Both the position numbers and the translations under genes were made by a program. The notes below the pieces were generated by a model. It was not told where the DNA came from. It saw nothing but the letters and a program-made list of their open reading frames with translations, and ran no database searches. From positions 1 to 51,572 of the forward strand of contig VEQL01000018.1 of NCBI GenBank assembly GCA_018883245.1: a DNA stretch of 51,572 nucleotides. The letters run 5' to 3'. Shown here in pieces: positions 42,575 to 50,229 of the stretch (the stretch's first letter is position 1; each line of letters starts with the position of its first letter). This DNA comes from Chthoniobacterales bacterium. GTDB lineage: Bacteria; Verrucomicrobiota; Verrucomicrobiia; Chthoniobacterales; JACTMZ01.

Positions 42575-43693
42575 GTGGATCTCTCCGAAAAACCTTTCGA
42601 CGTTTTCATCAGCCATTCAACGCAAGACGGGCAAGCGGCGTCGGCGATCAAACAGCATCTGCAAGCCTCGGGGCTCAAATGTTGGAAGGCACCGGACGAT
42701 ATCAATCCCGGGGAAAGTTGGCCTTCGGCCATCGGCCGGGCGCTCGGGAGTTGCCGCACCATGGTTCTCGTCTGGTCGAGCAACTCGCTCGCCTCCAAAG
42801 AGGTTTCCAAAGAACTCACCCTGGCCATGCGAAACGGACTGACCGTCATCCCGTTCCGGATCGAAGATGTCCAACCGACGACCGAGTGGGATTACCATCT
42901 TGCCAACACGCATTGGATGGATGCCTTCCCCGGGGACTTGGGGCCCTTTGTGGACCGCTTGGCGTCCCGCATACATGGTATTATGGGCAGTCGTGCACCC
43001 GCGGAAATTCCCGCGCCGGTTGTCGTTCAAAAGCCCATCACGCCGGTTGATCGTTCCAAGTCGCGTCTTGCCGCGGTTTTGTTGACGCTGGGTGCGGTTG
43101 TTGCCGCGGCCGTTGGCACTGCATGGTTTTTCTCGCGCAGCGCTGCCAACAAAACGCCCGCCGAAACGGCAGCTCCCGCAGCGGAGCAAAAGTCCGCTGA
43201 ACTTGACGCTTTGCGCAGGCAGGCGGAACAGGCCGAGAAGGAAAAAGCCGAGGCCCAGCGCGAGGCGGCCGAGAAAGAGGCCGAATCACTACGCCAGATC
43301 GCGCAGCGCGCAGAGGCGGAAAAACAAGTCGCATTGGAAAGGGCGTCGCAGGCGGAAGAAGCGGCGAGAAGCGCTCAAGCGGCAAAGGTTTCACCGGCTT
43401 CGGCACCGCCCGCCGCCGCCGCTGACAACAATGCGGCCCGCGGTGGCGCTCGTCCCCTCCGCGGCACGATTTCCGATCCGGACGGCTACACCAACATAAG
43501 ACGCGGCCCCGGGACCAAAAAGCCCGACGGCTCCGAAATGCCGATTGTGGGCAGGATCGTGATCGGTGAGGTTTTCGATTATTTCCCGGATGACTCGAAT
43601 TGGTGGAGGGTTCGCACCTCCGACGGCAAGCAGGGCTACGTGCACAATTCAAGGATTGTCCCCACGGCGGAATTCCCCGCCTCGGGGTTCTAG
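42575..43693 (+). CDS. TIR-transmembrane-coiled coil-SH3 protein
   Basis: 372 residues from GTG 42575 (preceded by CGAGG); a TTG at 42536 would add 13. A TIR_2 domain spans about residues 7-137. It has PFDVFISHSTQDGQ, BB-loop-like KCWKAPDDINPGESW, and SSNSLASKEVSKEL, where Glu80 is at the position of the NADase catalytic Glu. One TM helix (about 165-187), an Ala/Glu-rich coiled coil (about 205-270) and a bacterial SH3 domain (about 298-363: YTNIRRGPG, WWRVRTSDGKQGYV) follow. This implies a cytoplasmic TIR head and a periplasmic SH3 that may sense peptidoglycan. TIR domains act in NAD cleavage or signalling; which applies is unknown. Confidence 0.75.
   Translation: MDLSEKPFDVFISHSTQDGQAASAIKQHLQASGLKCWKAPDDINPGESWPSAIGRALGSCRTMVLVWSSNSLASKEVSKELTLAMRNGLTVIPFRIEDVQPTTEWDYHLANTHWMDAFPGDLGPFVDRLASRIHGIMGSRAPAEIPAPVVVQKPITPVDRSKSRLAAVLLTLGAVVAAAVGTAWFFSRSAANKTPAETAAPAAEQKSAELDALRRQAEQAEKEKAEAQREAAEKEAESLRQIAQRAEAEKQVALERASQAEEAARSAQAAKVSPASAPPAAAADNNAARGGARPLRGTISDPDGYTNIRRGPGTKKPDGSEMPIVGRIVIGEVFDYFPDDSNWWRVRTSDGKQGYVHNSRIVPTAEFPASGF
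43675..43690 (+). terminator. Weak terminator hairpin at the TIR gene end
   Basis: CCCCG-CCT-CGGGG overlaps the last codons and is followed by TTCTAGCTTTTTC. The stem is short (5 bp). Confidence 0.35.
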
Positions 43694-43757
43694 CTTTTTC
43701 GAGGTTCGTCTCCAGGTTTGCCGCGATGCACCGGCAATCGGCTTCGGTGTGGCAAAA

Positions 43758-43833
<76 letters not shown>

Positions 43834-43854
43834 GTGGGTTTTGGACAAGCTTGT

Positions 43855-43883
43855 ATTATGGATGTGCAGGATGTGTTCCGCAA
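43855..43883 (-). promoter_or_regulatory. Putative tRNA-Glu promoter
   Basis: On the minus strand, TTGCGG and CATAAT (5 of 6 to consensus) are separated by 17 bp, with the -10 ending 21 bp before the tRNA 5' end. Confidence 0.45.
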
Positions 43884-43976
43884 CGGGAAAGACCTGCTGC
43901 GGGCGGGGGTCTGTGCCTCGTTTTTCTTTTGCGGTCTTGTTTGGCAGCGTCTGTTGACCGATACAAGCTCCGGCGT

Positions 43977-44222
43977 ATGAGCATGATTGTTTATGTGAAG
44001 GGTGGTTGTCCGTGGTGCGTCGAAGCTTTGGAGTATCTCGACCGGCAAGGATTCGAATATGAGGTGCGCGATGTTCTCGCCGATCCGGAAAGCTTCGCCC
44101 GCATGCGTGAAATCTCCGGCCAATCGCTGGCGCCCACTTTGGAATTCGGCGACAAGGTTCTGGCGGATTTCGACACCGGGCAACTCGAGGCGTTTCTCGA
44201 GGCCAACGGCATCGAGCCATGA
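43977..44222 (+). CDS. Glutaredoxin-like protein
   Basis: 81 residues. The thioredoxin-fold start MIVYVKGGCPWCVEALEYL contains the CPWC redox motif. A cis-Pro region (SLAPTLEFGDKVLADF) and a C-terminal helix follow. It would reduce disulfides or deglutathionylate proteins in the cytoplasm. The stop overlaps the start of the downstream membrane-protein gene (ATGA). Confidence 0.85.
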   Translation: MSMIVYVKGGCPWCVEALEYLDRQGFEYEVRDVLADPESFARMREISGQSLAPTLEFGDKVLADFDTGQLEAFLEANGIEP

Positions 44223-45034
44223 ACGGGTTGCTGCTGTTTGCCGGGCTGGTGGTGCTGACGGCCGCGTTTCTGAGCTACGGGCATCCGGTGCTGCGGCGTA
44301 TCGGCGTGCTTTGCATCGGTCTCACGGCTTTTGCCGCCGGATTTCTTCCGACCCGGAACGTGTGGATCGGTATGACAGCGGTGCTGCTTTGGCTTCTGCT
44401 GCCGTGGGTCGAAATCCTCTTGCGCGTGCGGAAACTGCGCCTGCCGCTGCGCAAGCAGTTGCAGAACGTGCCTCCGCCATCCCGCGAAATGTTCCCGCTT
44501 TTGGGCGAATTGACAGATGAAATCGAAAGCTGCGGATTCGAGCATGTGGCGGACCTGGGATGGGAGATGGACGGATACCGCCAGTTTCTGCGCCTGTTCG
44601 CCGATCCGCAAAGGCGTGCAGAGGCTTCGGTGGTGTTGGTCGAGCAACACCAGCTCGGATTCCATTTTTCCAGCATCACGTCGCGCGGGACCGACGGCTC
44701 GGTTTTTGTGACGTGGAATTGCCCGCTTTCTTCCAGCCTAATGACCCCGCCTTCCGTGCGCGTCAATCGTGTGGCCGCGGAGGCGCCGTTCGAGGCCATG
44801 GTCGCGAGTCACGGTGAGTTCCTGCAAAACGCGGGGGTGCGGGCCGAGGCGCTTGCACCGCTCGACCCGGGCACGGTGCGGGCATCGGTGGAGGGCGACA
44901 TGGAGGCCCAGATGCAGCACAATCTGCGGGAAGGTGTTCTCCGGCCGGCGGACGATGGTCACGGCCGCTACTCGTGGCGCGGCATGCTTTACTTGTGGGT
45001 TCAGTTTTTGAGGGATATGTTCCGCTTTTCTTAA
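44219..45034 (+). CDS. Membrane protein of unknown function
   Basis: 271 residues. Two or three hydrophobic helices occupy residues 1-70 (LLLFAGLVVLTAAFLSYG, IGVLCIGLTAFAAGFLP, WIGMTAVLLWLLLPWVEILL). A soluble, probably cytoplasmic domain of about 190 residues follows, with HQLGFHFSSITSRGTDGSV and EGDMEAQMQHNLREG. I do not recognise the family. Co-translated with the glutaredoxin gene. Confidence 0.6.
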   Translation: MNGLLLFAGLVVLTAAFLSYGHPVLRRIGVLCIGLTAFAAGFLPTRNVWIGMTAVLLWLLLPWVEILLRVRKLRLPLRKQLQNVPPPSREMFPLLGELTDEIESCGFEHVADLGWEMDGYRQFLRLFADPQRRAEASVVLVEQHQLGFHFSSITSRGTDGSVFVTWNCPLSSSLMTPPSVRVNRVAAEAPFEAMVASHGEFLQNAGVRAEALAPLDPGTVRASVEGDMEAQMQHNLREGVLRPADDGHGRYSWRGMLYLWVQFLRDMFRFS

Positions 45035-45048
45035 GCGCATTGTTCCCC

Positions 45049-45945
45049 ATGACGCCAAGACATTCCCTTTTCGGCGGCGTGGATCAGGTCATGGTCGAAG
45101 AGCGGGCTGCGACTTTCACCAAGCGCAGCATCAAGGCCGCGTCGAAGCTCCAAGGCCTGCTCATGGCCTTCTCCATGCTCGATCTCACAACGCTCGAGGG
45201 GCGCGATACCCCGGGAAAAGTGATGACGCTGTGCCACAAGGCCATGCATCCCGCGCCCGCGCGCTACGGCGTCGGGCCTGTTGCCGCGGTGTGCGTCTAT
45301 CCCAACCTTGTCCGGGCGGCCAAAGTCTCCTTGCGCCATTCGAAGGTGAAAGTCGCCGCCGTGGCCACGTATTTCCCGAGCGGCCAATCTTCGCTCAAAA
45401 CCAAACTCGAGGATACGCGCGTTGCGCTCAACGCGGGAGCCGATGAAATCGACATGGTCATCGATCGCGCGGCGTTCCTGCGCGGTGAATATGCCAAAGT
45501 CCACGACGAAGTCGCCGCGGTGAAGCAGCTCTGCGGTCGCGTGCATCTCAAGGTCATCCTCGAGACGGGGGAGTTGGTCGCTTATGACAACGTCCGCGCC
45601 GCGAGCATGATTGCCATGCAGGCGGGCGGGGACTTTATCAAGACCTCGACGGGCAAGATGAGCCCTGCCGCCACGTTGCCTGTCACCCTGGTGATGCTCG
45701 ATGCCATCCGCGAGTTCTTCTTCGCCACGGGCGTGCGCATCGGCATGAAGCCGGCGGGTGGTATCCGCACGGCCAAGCAGGCGCTGCAATATCTTGTCAT
45801 GGTCAATGAAACGCTCGGCGACGACTGGCTCACCCCCGACCTTTTCCGCCTCGGCGCCAGCACTCTGGCCAACGACATTCTCCTGCAAATCGCCAAGAGC
45901 GTCGATGGACGCTACCAAAGCGGCGATTATTTTTCCCTGCCATGA
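45049..45945 (+). CDS. deoC: Deoxyribose-phosphate aldolase
   Basis: 298 residues of the longer DERA type. The Schiff-base Lys lies in DFIKTSTGKM, with the second Lys in GMKPAGGIRTAKQAL and KVILETGEL as the third conserved block. It cleaves 2-deoxyribose-5-phosphate to glyceraldehyde-3-phosphate and acetaldehyde. The start is ATG 45049; a longer frame continues into the preceding gene. The stop overlaps the aldehyde dehydrogenase start, which could remove the acetaldehyde. Confidence 0.92.
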   Translation: MTPRHSLFGGVDQVMVEERAATFTKRSIKAASKLQGLLMAFSMLDLTTLEGRDTPGKVMTLCHKAMHPAPARYGVGPVAAVCVYPNLVRAAKVSLRHSKVKVAAVATYFPSGQSSLKTKLEDTRVALNAGADEIDMVIDRAAFLRGEYAKVHDEVAAVKQLCGRVHLKVILETGELVAYDNVRAASMIAMQAGGDFIKTSTGKMSPAATLPVTLVMLDAIREFFFATGVRIGMKPAGGIRTAKQALQYLVMVNETLGDDWLTPDLFRLGASTLANDILLQIAKSVDGRYQSGDYFSLP

Positions 45946-47483
45946 CCACGAAATCCAAAAAATTAGCCTCTCGTGCCACCGCACCGGCCGCGCCGGAGAC
46001 CCGCGCTGCCGTTGTGCCGGTGCGCGACCGTCATCTGCGCTTCAACGGGCGATGGAATTATTCGCCGGCTCCCGAAGTCCACAACGATATCGCGATCAAG
46101 CCGCGCTACGAACTTTTCATCGGCGGAAAATTCGTGAAGCCCTCGTCGGGCAAGTATTTCCCGTCGGTCAATCCCGCCACCGAAAAGCAGCACGCCGAAA
46201 TCGCGCAGGGCACCGCAGCCGACGTGGACAAGGCGGTCAAGGCTGCCCGCCGCGCCTACGAAAAAACGTGGGGCAAGATGCCCGGACGCGAACGCGGCAA
46301 ATATCTTTTCCGCATCGCGCGCCTCTTGCAGGAAAAAATCCGCGACCTCGCCGTGATCGAGTCGCTCGATGGCGGCAAAACGATCCGTGAAAGCCGTAAC
46401 ATCGATCTGCCGCTGGTCGCCGCGCACTTCTTCTACCACGCGGGGTGGGCGGATAAGCTCGATTACGCTTTTCCCGGACGCAAACCGCAACCGCTCGGCG
46501 TGGCCGGCCAGATCATCCCGTGGAATTTCCCGCTGCTCATGGCCGCGTGGAAACTCGCGCCCGCGCTCGCTTGCGGCAACACCTGCGTGCTCAAGCCGGC
46601 CGAGACGACCTCGGTCACGGCCATGCACCTCGCCGAAATCCTCGCGGAGGCTGATCTGCCCGAAGGTGTGGTCAATATCGTCACAGGCTTTGGCGACGCC
46701 GGTGCGGCCATCGTCAATCACCCGGACATCGACAAGCTGGCTTTCACCGGTTCGACCGAAGTCGGCAAGATCATCGCCAAGTCGGTCGCTGGCACGCGCA
46801 AGAAGCTGACCCTCGAACTCGGCGGCAAGGCGGCCAACATCATTTGCGAGGATGCTCCGATCGACCAAGCGATCGAAGGAATCATCCAGGGTATCTATTT
46901 CAACCAAGGCCACGTCTGCTGCGCCGGTTCGCGTCTCTTTGTGCAGGAGGGCATCGTCGAACCGGTTATCCGTCGCTTGCGCAACCGTCTCGCTTCGCTG
47001 CGGGTGGGGGATCCGCTCGACAAGAACACCGACATCGGCGCGATCAACAGCCGCGAGCAACTCGGCAAGATCCGTGAATTGGTCGAGAGCGGCAAAAAAG
47101 AAGGGGCCGAACTTTACCAACCGCCCTGCAAGCTTCCGTCGAAAGGATTTTTCTACGCGCCGAGTTTCTTCACCGGCGTGACCGACTCGCACCGCATCGC
47201 GCAGGAAGAAATTTTCGGTCCCGTGCTCAGCGTGATGACCTTCCGCACTCCGGAAGAGGCTCTCGAGCGCGCCAACAACACGCCTTACGGATTGAGTGCC
47301 GGCGTGTGGACGGACAAAGGTAGCAAAGTTTTCAAACTCGCCACGAAACTTCGCGCCGGCGTCGTCTGGGCCGAGACCTACAACAAGTTTGATCCGGCCA
47401 GTCCGTTCGGCGGCTACAAAGAAAGTGGCTTCGGCCGCGAAGGTGGCAAGCAGGGGTTGTTGTCTTATTTGGACATCGGCTGA
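45942..47483 (+). CDS. Aldehyde dehydrogenase
   Basis: 513 residues of the NAD(P)-dependent ALDH superfamily. It has a 60-residue lead (KKLASRATAPAAPETRAAVV), the Rossmann-type VAGQIIPWNFPLLM and FTGSTEVGK, the general-base Glu in LELGGKAANI and the catalytic Cys in FNQGHVCCAGSR. EEIFGPVLSV and SPFGGYKESGFGRE complete it. ATGA coupling with deoC suggests acetaldehyde as substrate, which is inference from context. No microcompartment shell genes are present. Confidence 0.92.
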   Translation: MTTKSKKLASRATAPAAPETRAAVVPVRDRHLRFNGRWNYSPAPEVHNDIAIKPRYELFIGGKFVKPSSGKYFPSVNPATEKQHAEIAQGTAADVDKAVKAARRAYEKTWGKMPGRERGKYLFRIARLLQEKIRDLAVIESLDGGKTIRESRNIDLPLVAAHFFYHAGWADKLDYAFPGRKPQPLGVAGQIIPWNFPLLMAAWKLAPALACGNTCVLKPAETTSVTAMHLAEILAEADLPEGVVNIVTGFGDAGAAIVNHPDIDKLAFTGSTEVGKIIAKSVAGTRKKLTLELGGKAANIICEDAPIDQAIEGIIQGIYFNQGHVCCAGSRLFVQEGIVEPVIRRLRNRLASLRVGDPLDKNTDIGAINSREQLGKIRELVESGKKEGAELYQPPCKLPSKGFFYAPSFFTGVTDSHRIAQEEIFGPVLSVMTFRTPEEALERANNTPYGLSAGVWTDKGSKVFKLATKLRAGVVWAETYNKFDPASPFGGYKESGFGREGGKQGLLSYLDIG

Positions 47484-47488
47484 TCCGG

Positions 47489-49222
47489 TCAGCCCTCGTC
47501 CATCTTGGCGGCTTTTGTCCGGAACGCATCGCCGAGCCACCAGCTGAGCCCGCGAATGGCCAGGGCCGCCCATGCCAAGGGATGTTTGTCCAACTGCTTG
47601 GCGACCTGCTCGGTAAAATCGGTCTCCGGCTTCTTCTCGGTTCCCCAGATCTTCACCGTGCACCAGTGCATCCCGTTTTCCTGTTTGGCGAAAACGGATT
47701 TCGTTGCATCCGGCAGCCAGCGCAAGGAAGAGGCTGGAAGCCCGGCATAGACCGTGCCGGAAAGGTGGCCCTTGGCATCCACGCGGACCGATCCCCGCAA
47801 TCCGGCGAACTCACCCGCCGCCACGTCGATGTTGTCGATGAGCACCTCGTTCCGCGTTTGTTTCCAGTCCAACTTCGCGCGCGTGACCTTGAGGTTGTTG
47901 TAGCGGGGATCTTTGAGGAATCGTGAGAGAAATTTCTGGAAATCGAAATCCTTCAGCGCCGCGCCGGTGAGTTCCAAGGATCCGCCGCCGCGTCCGGCGA
48001 GCAAGTTGGTGCCGCGCCATGACCAATCCACGCGACCGGACAACTCGCCGCGCAGTCCTTCCGCGATCTTGGCGGGCAGATACGCGTCGATGGGGATGCG
48101 CGAAGCATTGAGCGAAACGCTGGCCGTGTCTGTCGCCATATTCCATGTTCCGCCGCCGGTCAGATCGATCTGCTCGCGCCCGTTCACATTAAGATTGCTC
48201 ACGCTGAAAACGTCGCCGGCCAGCGCGTAATCGAGGGCCACGCGGCGGAAAACCAAACGGCGCAGCGACGGATTCCTCGCGTGCTCTGCCAAACGGTCGA
48301 GGTAATCCCAGTTTGCGATGAGGGCATCGTCCACCCGCAACGATCCGCCGCCCTTGGCGTTGCCGCCGCTGGTGTCCGTCTCGTAGTTGAGGCTACCGGA
48401 AAGCTTGCCGCTGAGGATGCGGGCGATGTCGGACGGAAGGAACGGGCGCAGGTCGAGCGTGGTGATCTCCGCCTTGGCGCGGATGCTTTTGTCCGCATGC
48501 TGCCCGAGGCGGGCGGAAACAAACAAATTGCTCTGCGCGCTCTGCGGTTCGCGCAGGTAGATATTGCCGATGTCGATGAAATCGTGGGTCACGTAGACCT
48601 CGAGGGCGTCGATGGCCATGTCGGGATAGCCGCGATATTGCAACCGGCCGTTGCGACCGAAGTATTTGAAATTCTTGCCGATCATCATGGCGCCGACCTG
48701 CAGATTGGCGCCGCGCACCGTTTGTGCGCCCACAGGCAGCTCGATGCTCATGTCCGGGCACTCGATCCAGCCGCAAGTGAACTGCGACGGCAGGAAAAAC
48801 GCATACCAGGGCTTGGGCGGAATGACCGGGTCTTGGGCCTTGAGTTTGTTGTCGGGCGTGACCACGCGGAAATCAGCCTTCTCGATGTCGATGCGCGGGA
48901 CGTGCCATTCGCCGCGGAAGACGGCCCATGGATCGAACCATCCGCGGGCCTTTCCCGTGTTGAGCGAACCGATGGCCTGACCGGGCCATCCCTTGCTCGT
49001 GAATCCTTCCGTGGTCACGCTGAGGCCGGGTTCCAATGCCATCGGGCCGAACTGCCCTTCGACCTTGAGCGCGTGCGACACGGCCTTGGAAACCATCCGG
49101 TTGAAAGCGGGTCCAGCCACCCATTGGGAGACAAAGCCCGGAAGAAATTGCCGCGCAGCAAACACCCCGGCAATGCCGAGCAGGACCAGAACGAGCAGGC
49201 CGATGAGGATTTTGCGCAGCAC
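47489..49222 (-). CDS. AsmA-like envelope protein
   Basis: About 577 residues from GTG 49222; in-frame starts to 49324 are possible, such as the VNTTLR start at 49255. An N-terminal anchor (KILIGLLVLVLLGIAGVFAA) is followed by a long beta-rich periplasmic region of AsmA/TamB-like repeats. These include SVTTEGFTSKGWPGQAIGS, ITTLDLRPFLPSDIARILSG and LSGRVDWSWRGTNLLAGRGG. AsmA proteins are thought to move lipid or assist outer-membrane assembly. Convergent with the ALDH gene by 5 nt. Confidence 0.75.
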   Translation of the reverse strand: MLRKILIGLLVLVLLGIAGVFAARQFLPGFVSQWVAGPAFNRMVSKAVSHALKVEGQFGPMALEPGLSVTTEGFTSKGWPGQAIGSLNTGKARGWFDPWAVFRGEWHVPRIDIEKADFRVVTPDNKLKAQDPVIPPKPWYAFFLPSQFTCGWIECPDMSIELPVGAQTVRGANLQVGAMMIGKNFKYFGRNGRLQYRGYPDMAIDALEVYVTHDFIDIGNIYLREPQSAQSNLFVSARLGQHADKSIRAKAEITTLDLRPFLPSDIARILSGKLSGSLNYETDTSGGNAKGGGSLRVDDALIANWDYLDRLAEHARNPSLRRLVFRRVALDYALAGDVFSVSNLNVNGREQIDLTGGGTWNMATDTASVSLNASRIPIDAYLPAKIAEGLRGELSGRVDWSWRGTNLLAGRGGGSLELTGAALKDFDFQKFLSRFLKDPRYNNLKVTRAKLDWKQTRNEVLIDNIDVAAGEFAGLRGSVRVDAKGHLSGTVYAGLPASSLRWLPDATKSVFAKQENGMHWCTVKIWGTEKKPETDFTEQVAKQLDKHPLAWAALAIRGLSWWLGDAFRTKAAKMDEG

Positions 49223-49401
49223 GGGGCGAGGGTAGCTCCGCAGGGTGGTGTTCACAATCACCGCATCGGTCAAAGGACGGGAATGACCCACCTGTGCAAG
49301 GCGGCCCTGAGGCCTATCGTCCAAGTGTGAAACAAGGGAATTCCGCCGCGTTGGTGGAGCCGGGCACGGATCGCCGAAGGAGGTCCGATCGTCGTCACGC
49401 G

Positions 49402-50136
49402 ATGCGCCGGGCTCAGGATGCGCCGCCGAGTGGGACCGTGATGGTCAGCGTTGCGGGCGGGGAATTGCCGCAGGACTCGGAGTTGCGCGACACGAAGGTG
49501 CAAGGATTCGAAATCGGAAAGTTTCCCGTCATGCTGGAGGAATACGAATGGGTCCGCGTGTGGGCTCTCGGCAAGGGATATGCCCTCGCGCAAGGCCAAG
49601 CACCGGGCATTCCGCACCCGGTGACGCATGTCAGTTGGTATGACGCGGTGAAGTGGTGCAACGCCAAGAGCGAGCACGAGATGCTCGTTCCGGTTTACTC
49701 GATCGGGGGAAAAATCTTCCGTCGAGGCGAATACGGGCCGGACGGATCCAAACTCGTGGCGTGCAACGAGGGGGCTGATGGCTACCGGCTTCCGACCGAG
49801 GCCGAGTGGGAATGGGCCGCGCGTGGCGGTCCGCTCAGCCGCGGCAGCACCTACAGCGGTAGCAATTCGGCCGACGAGGTGAGTTGGTATGATGCCAATG
49901 CCGAGGGAAGTTCGCGGCCGGTCGGGACGAAAGCGGCCAACGAGTTGGGGATCCACGACATGAGCGGCAATGTCTGGGAGTGGTGCTGGGATGTCGACGA
50001 CGGCCTTTCGGCCAACCGCATCCGCGGGGGAAGTTGGAGGCACCGGGCGGCCAATGGCACGGTGACTTACCGGGTGAGCCGTCCGCCCGATAGCCGCTAC
50101 AGCGTCATCGGATTCCGTCTCGCGCGCAACGGCTGA
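49402..50136 (+). CDS. SUMF1/FGE-fold protein lacking catalytic cysteines
   Basis: 244 residues from ATG 49402; a strong AAGGAGG lies 18 nt upstream, a little far, and GTG 49327 is an alternative. The formylglycine-generating enzyme fold is plain: VTHVSWYDAVKWCNAKSE, YRLPTEAEWEWAARGG, IHDMSGNVWEWCWD, IRGGSWRH and VIGFRLARNG. The two active-site cysteines that normally follow GGSF are replaced (GGSWRHRAANGTVTYRV). It is therefore probably a binding or structural member of the fold, not a sulfatase activator. No signal peptide seen. Confidence 0.8.
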   Translation: MRRAQDAPPSGTVMVSVAGGELPQDSELRDTKVQGFEIGKFPVMLEEYEWVRVWALGKGYALAQGQAPGIPHPVTHVSWYDAVKWCNAKSEHEMLVPVYSIGGKIFRRGEYGPDGSKLVACNEGADGYRLPTEAEWEWAARGGPLSRGSTYSGSNSADEVSWYDANAEGSSRPVGTKAANELGIHDMSGNVWEWCWDVDDGLSANRIRGGSWRHRAANGTVTYRVSRPPDSRYSVIGFRLARNG

Positions 50137-50143
50137 CGGGGCG

Positions 50144-50155
50144 CGTCACGTGACG
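50144..50155. promoter_or_regulatory. 12-bp perfect palindrome upstream of the BcsB-like gene
   Basis: CGTCACGTGACG, a self-complementary site 75-86 bp before the BcsB-like start and 8 nt after the previous stop. Operator candidate. Confidence 0.4.
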
Positions 50156-50208
50156 GTGCGCATGGGTAATTCCCCCACGAGGGATCTACCCCATAAACTG
50201 CGGCGGCC

Positions 50209-50228
50209 GCGGCGACCATAGTCGCCGC
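50209..50228 (+). promoter_or_regulatory. Hairpin immediately before the BcsB-like start codon
   Basis: GCGGCGAC-CATA-GTCGCCGC forms a perfect 8-bp GC-rich stem whose last base is 2 nt before the GTG at 50230. It occupies the ribosome-binding window, and no Shine-Dalgarno sequence is visible. Confidence 0.5.
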
Positions 50229-50229
50229 C

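Noticed and set aside
45049-47483. deoC plus aldehyde dehydrogenase as a bacterial microcompartment locus
   Set aside because: No shell protein gene or other microcompartment enzyme is in the window, and the dehydrogenase's N-terminal tail is not a clear encapsulation helix.
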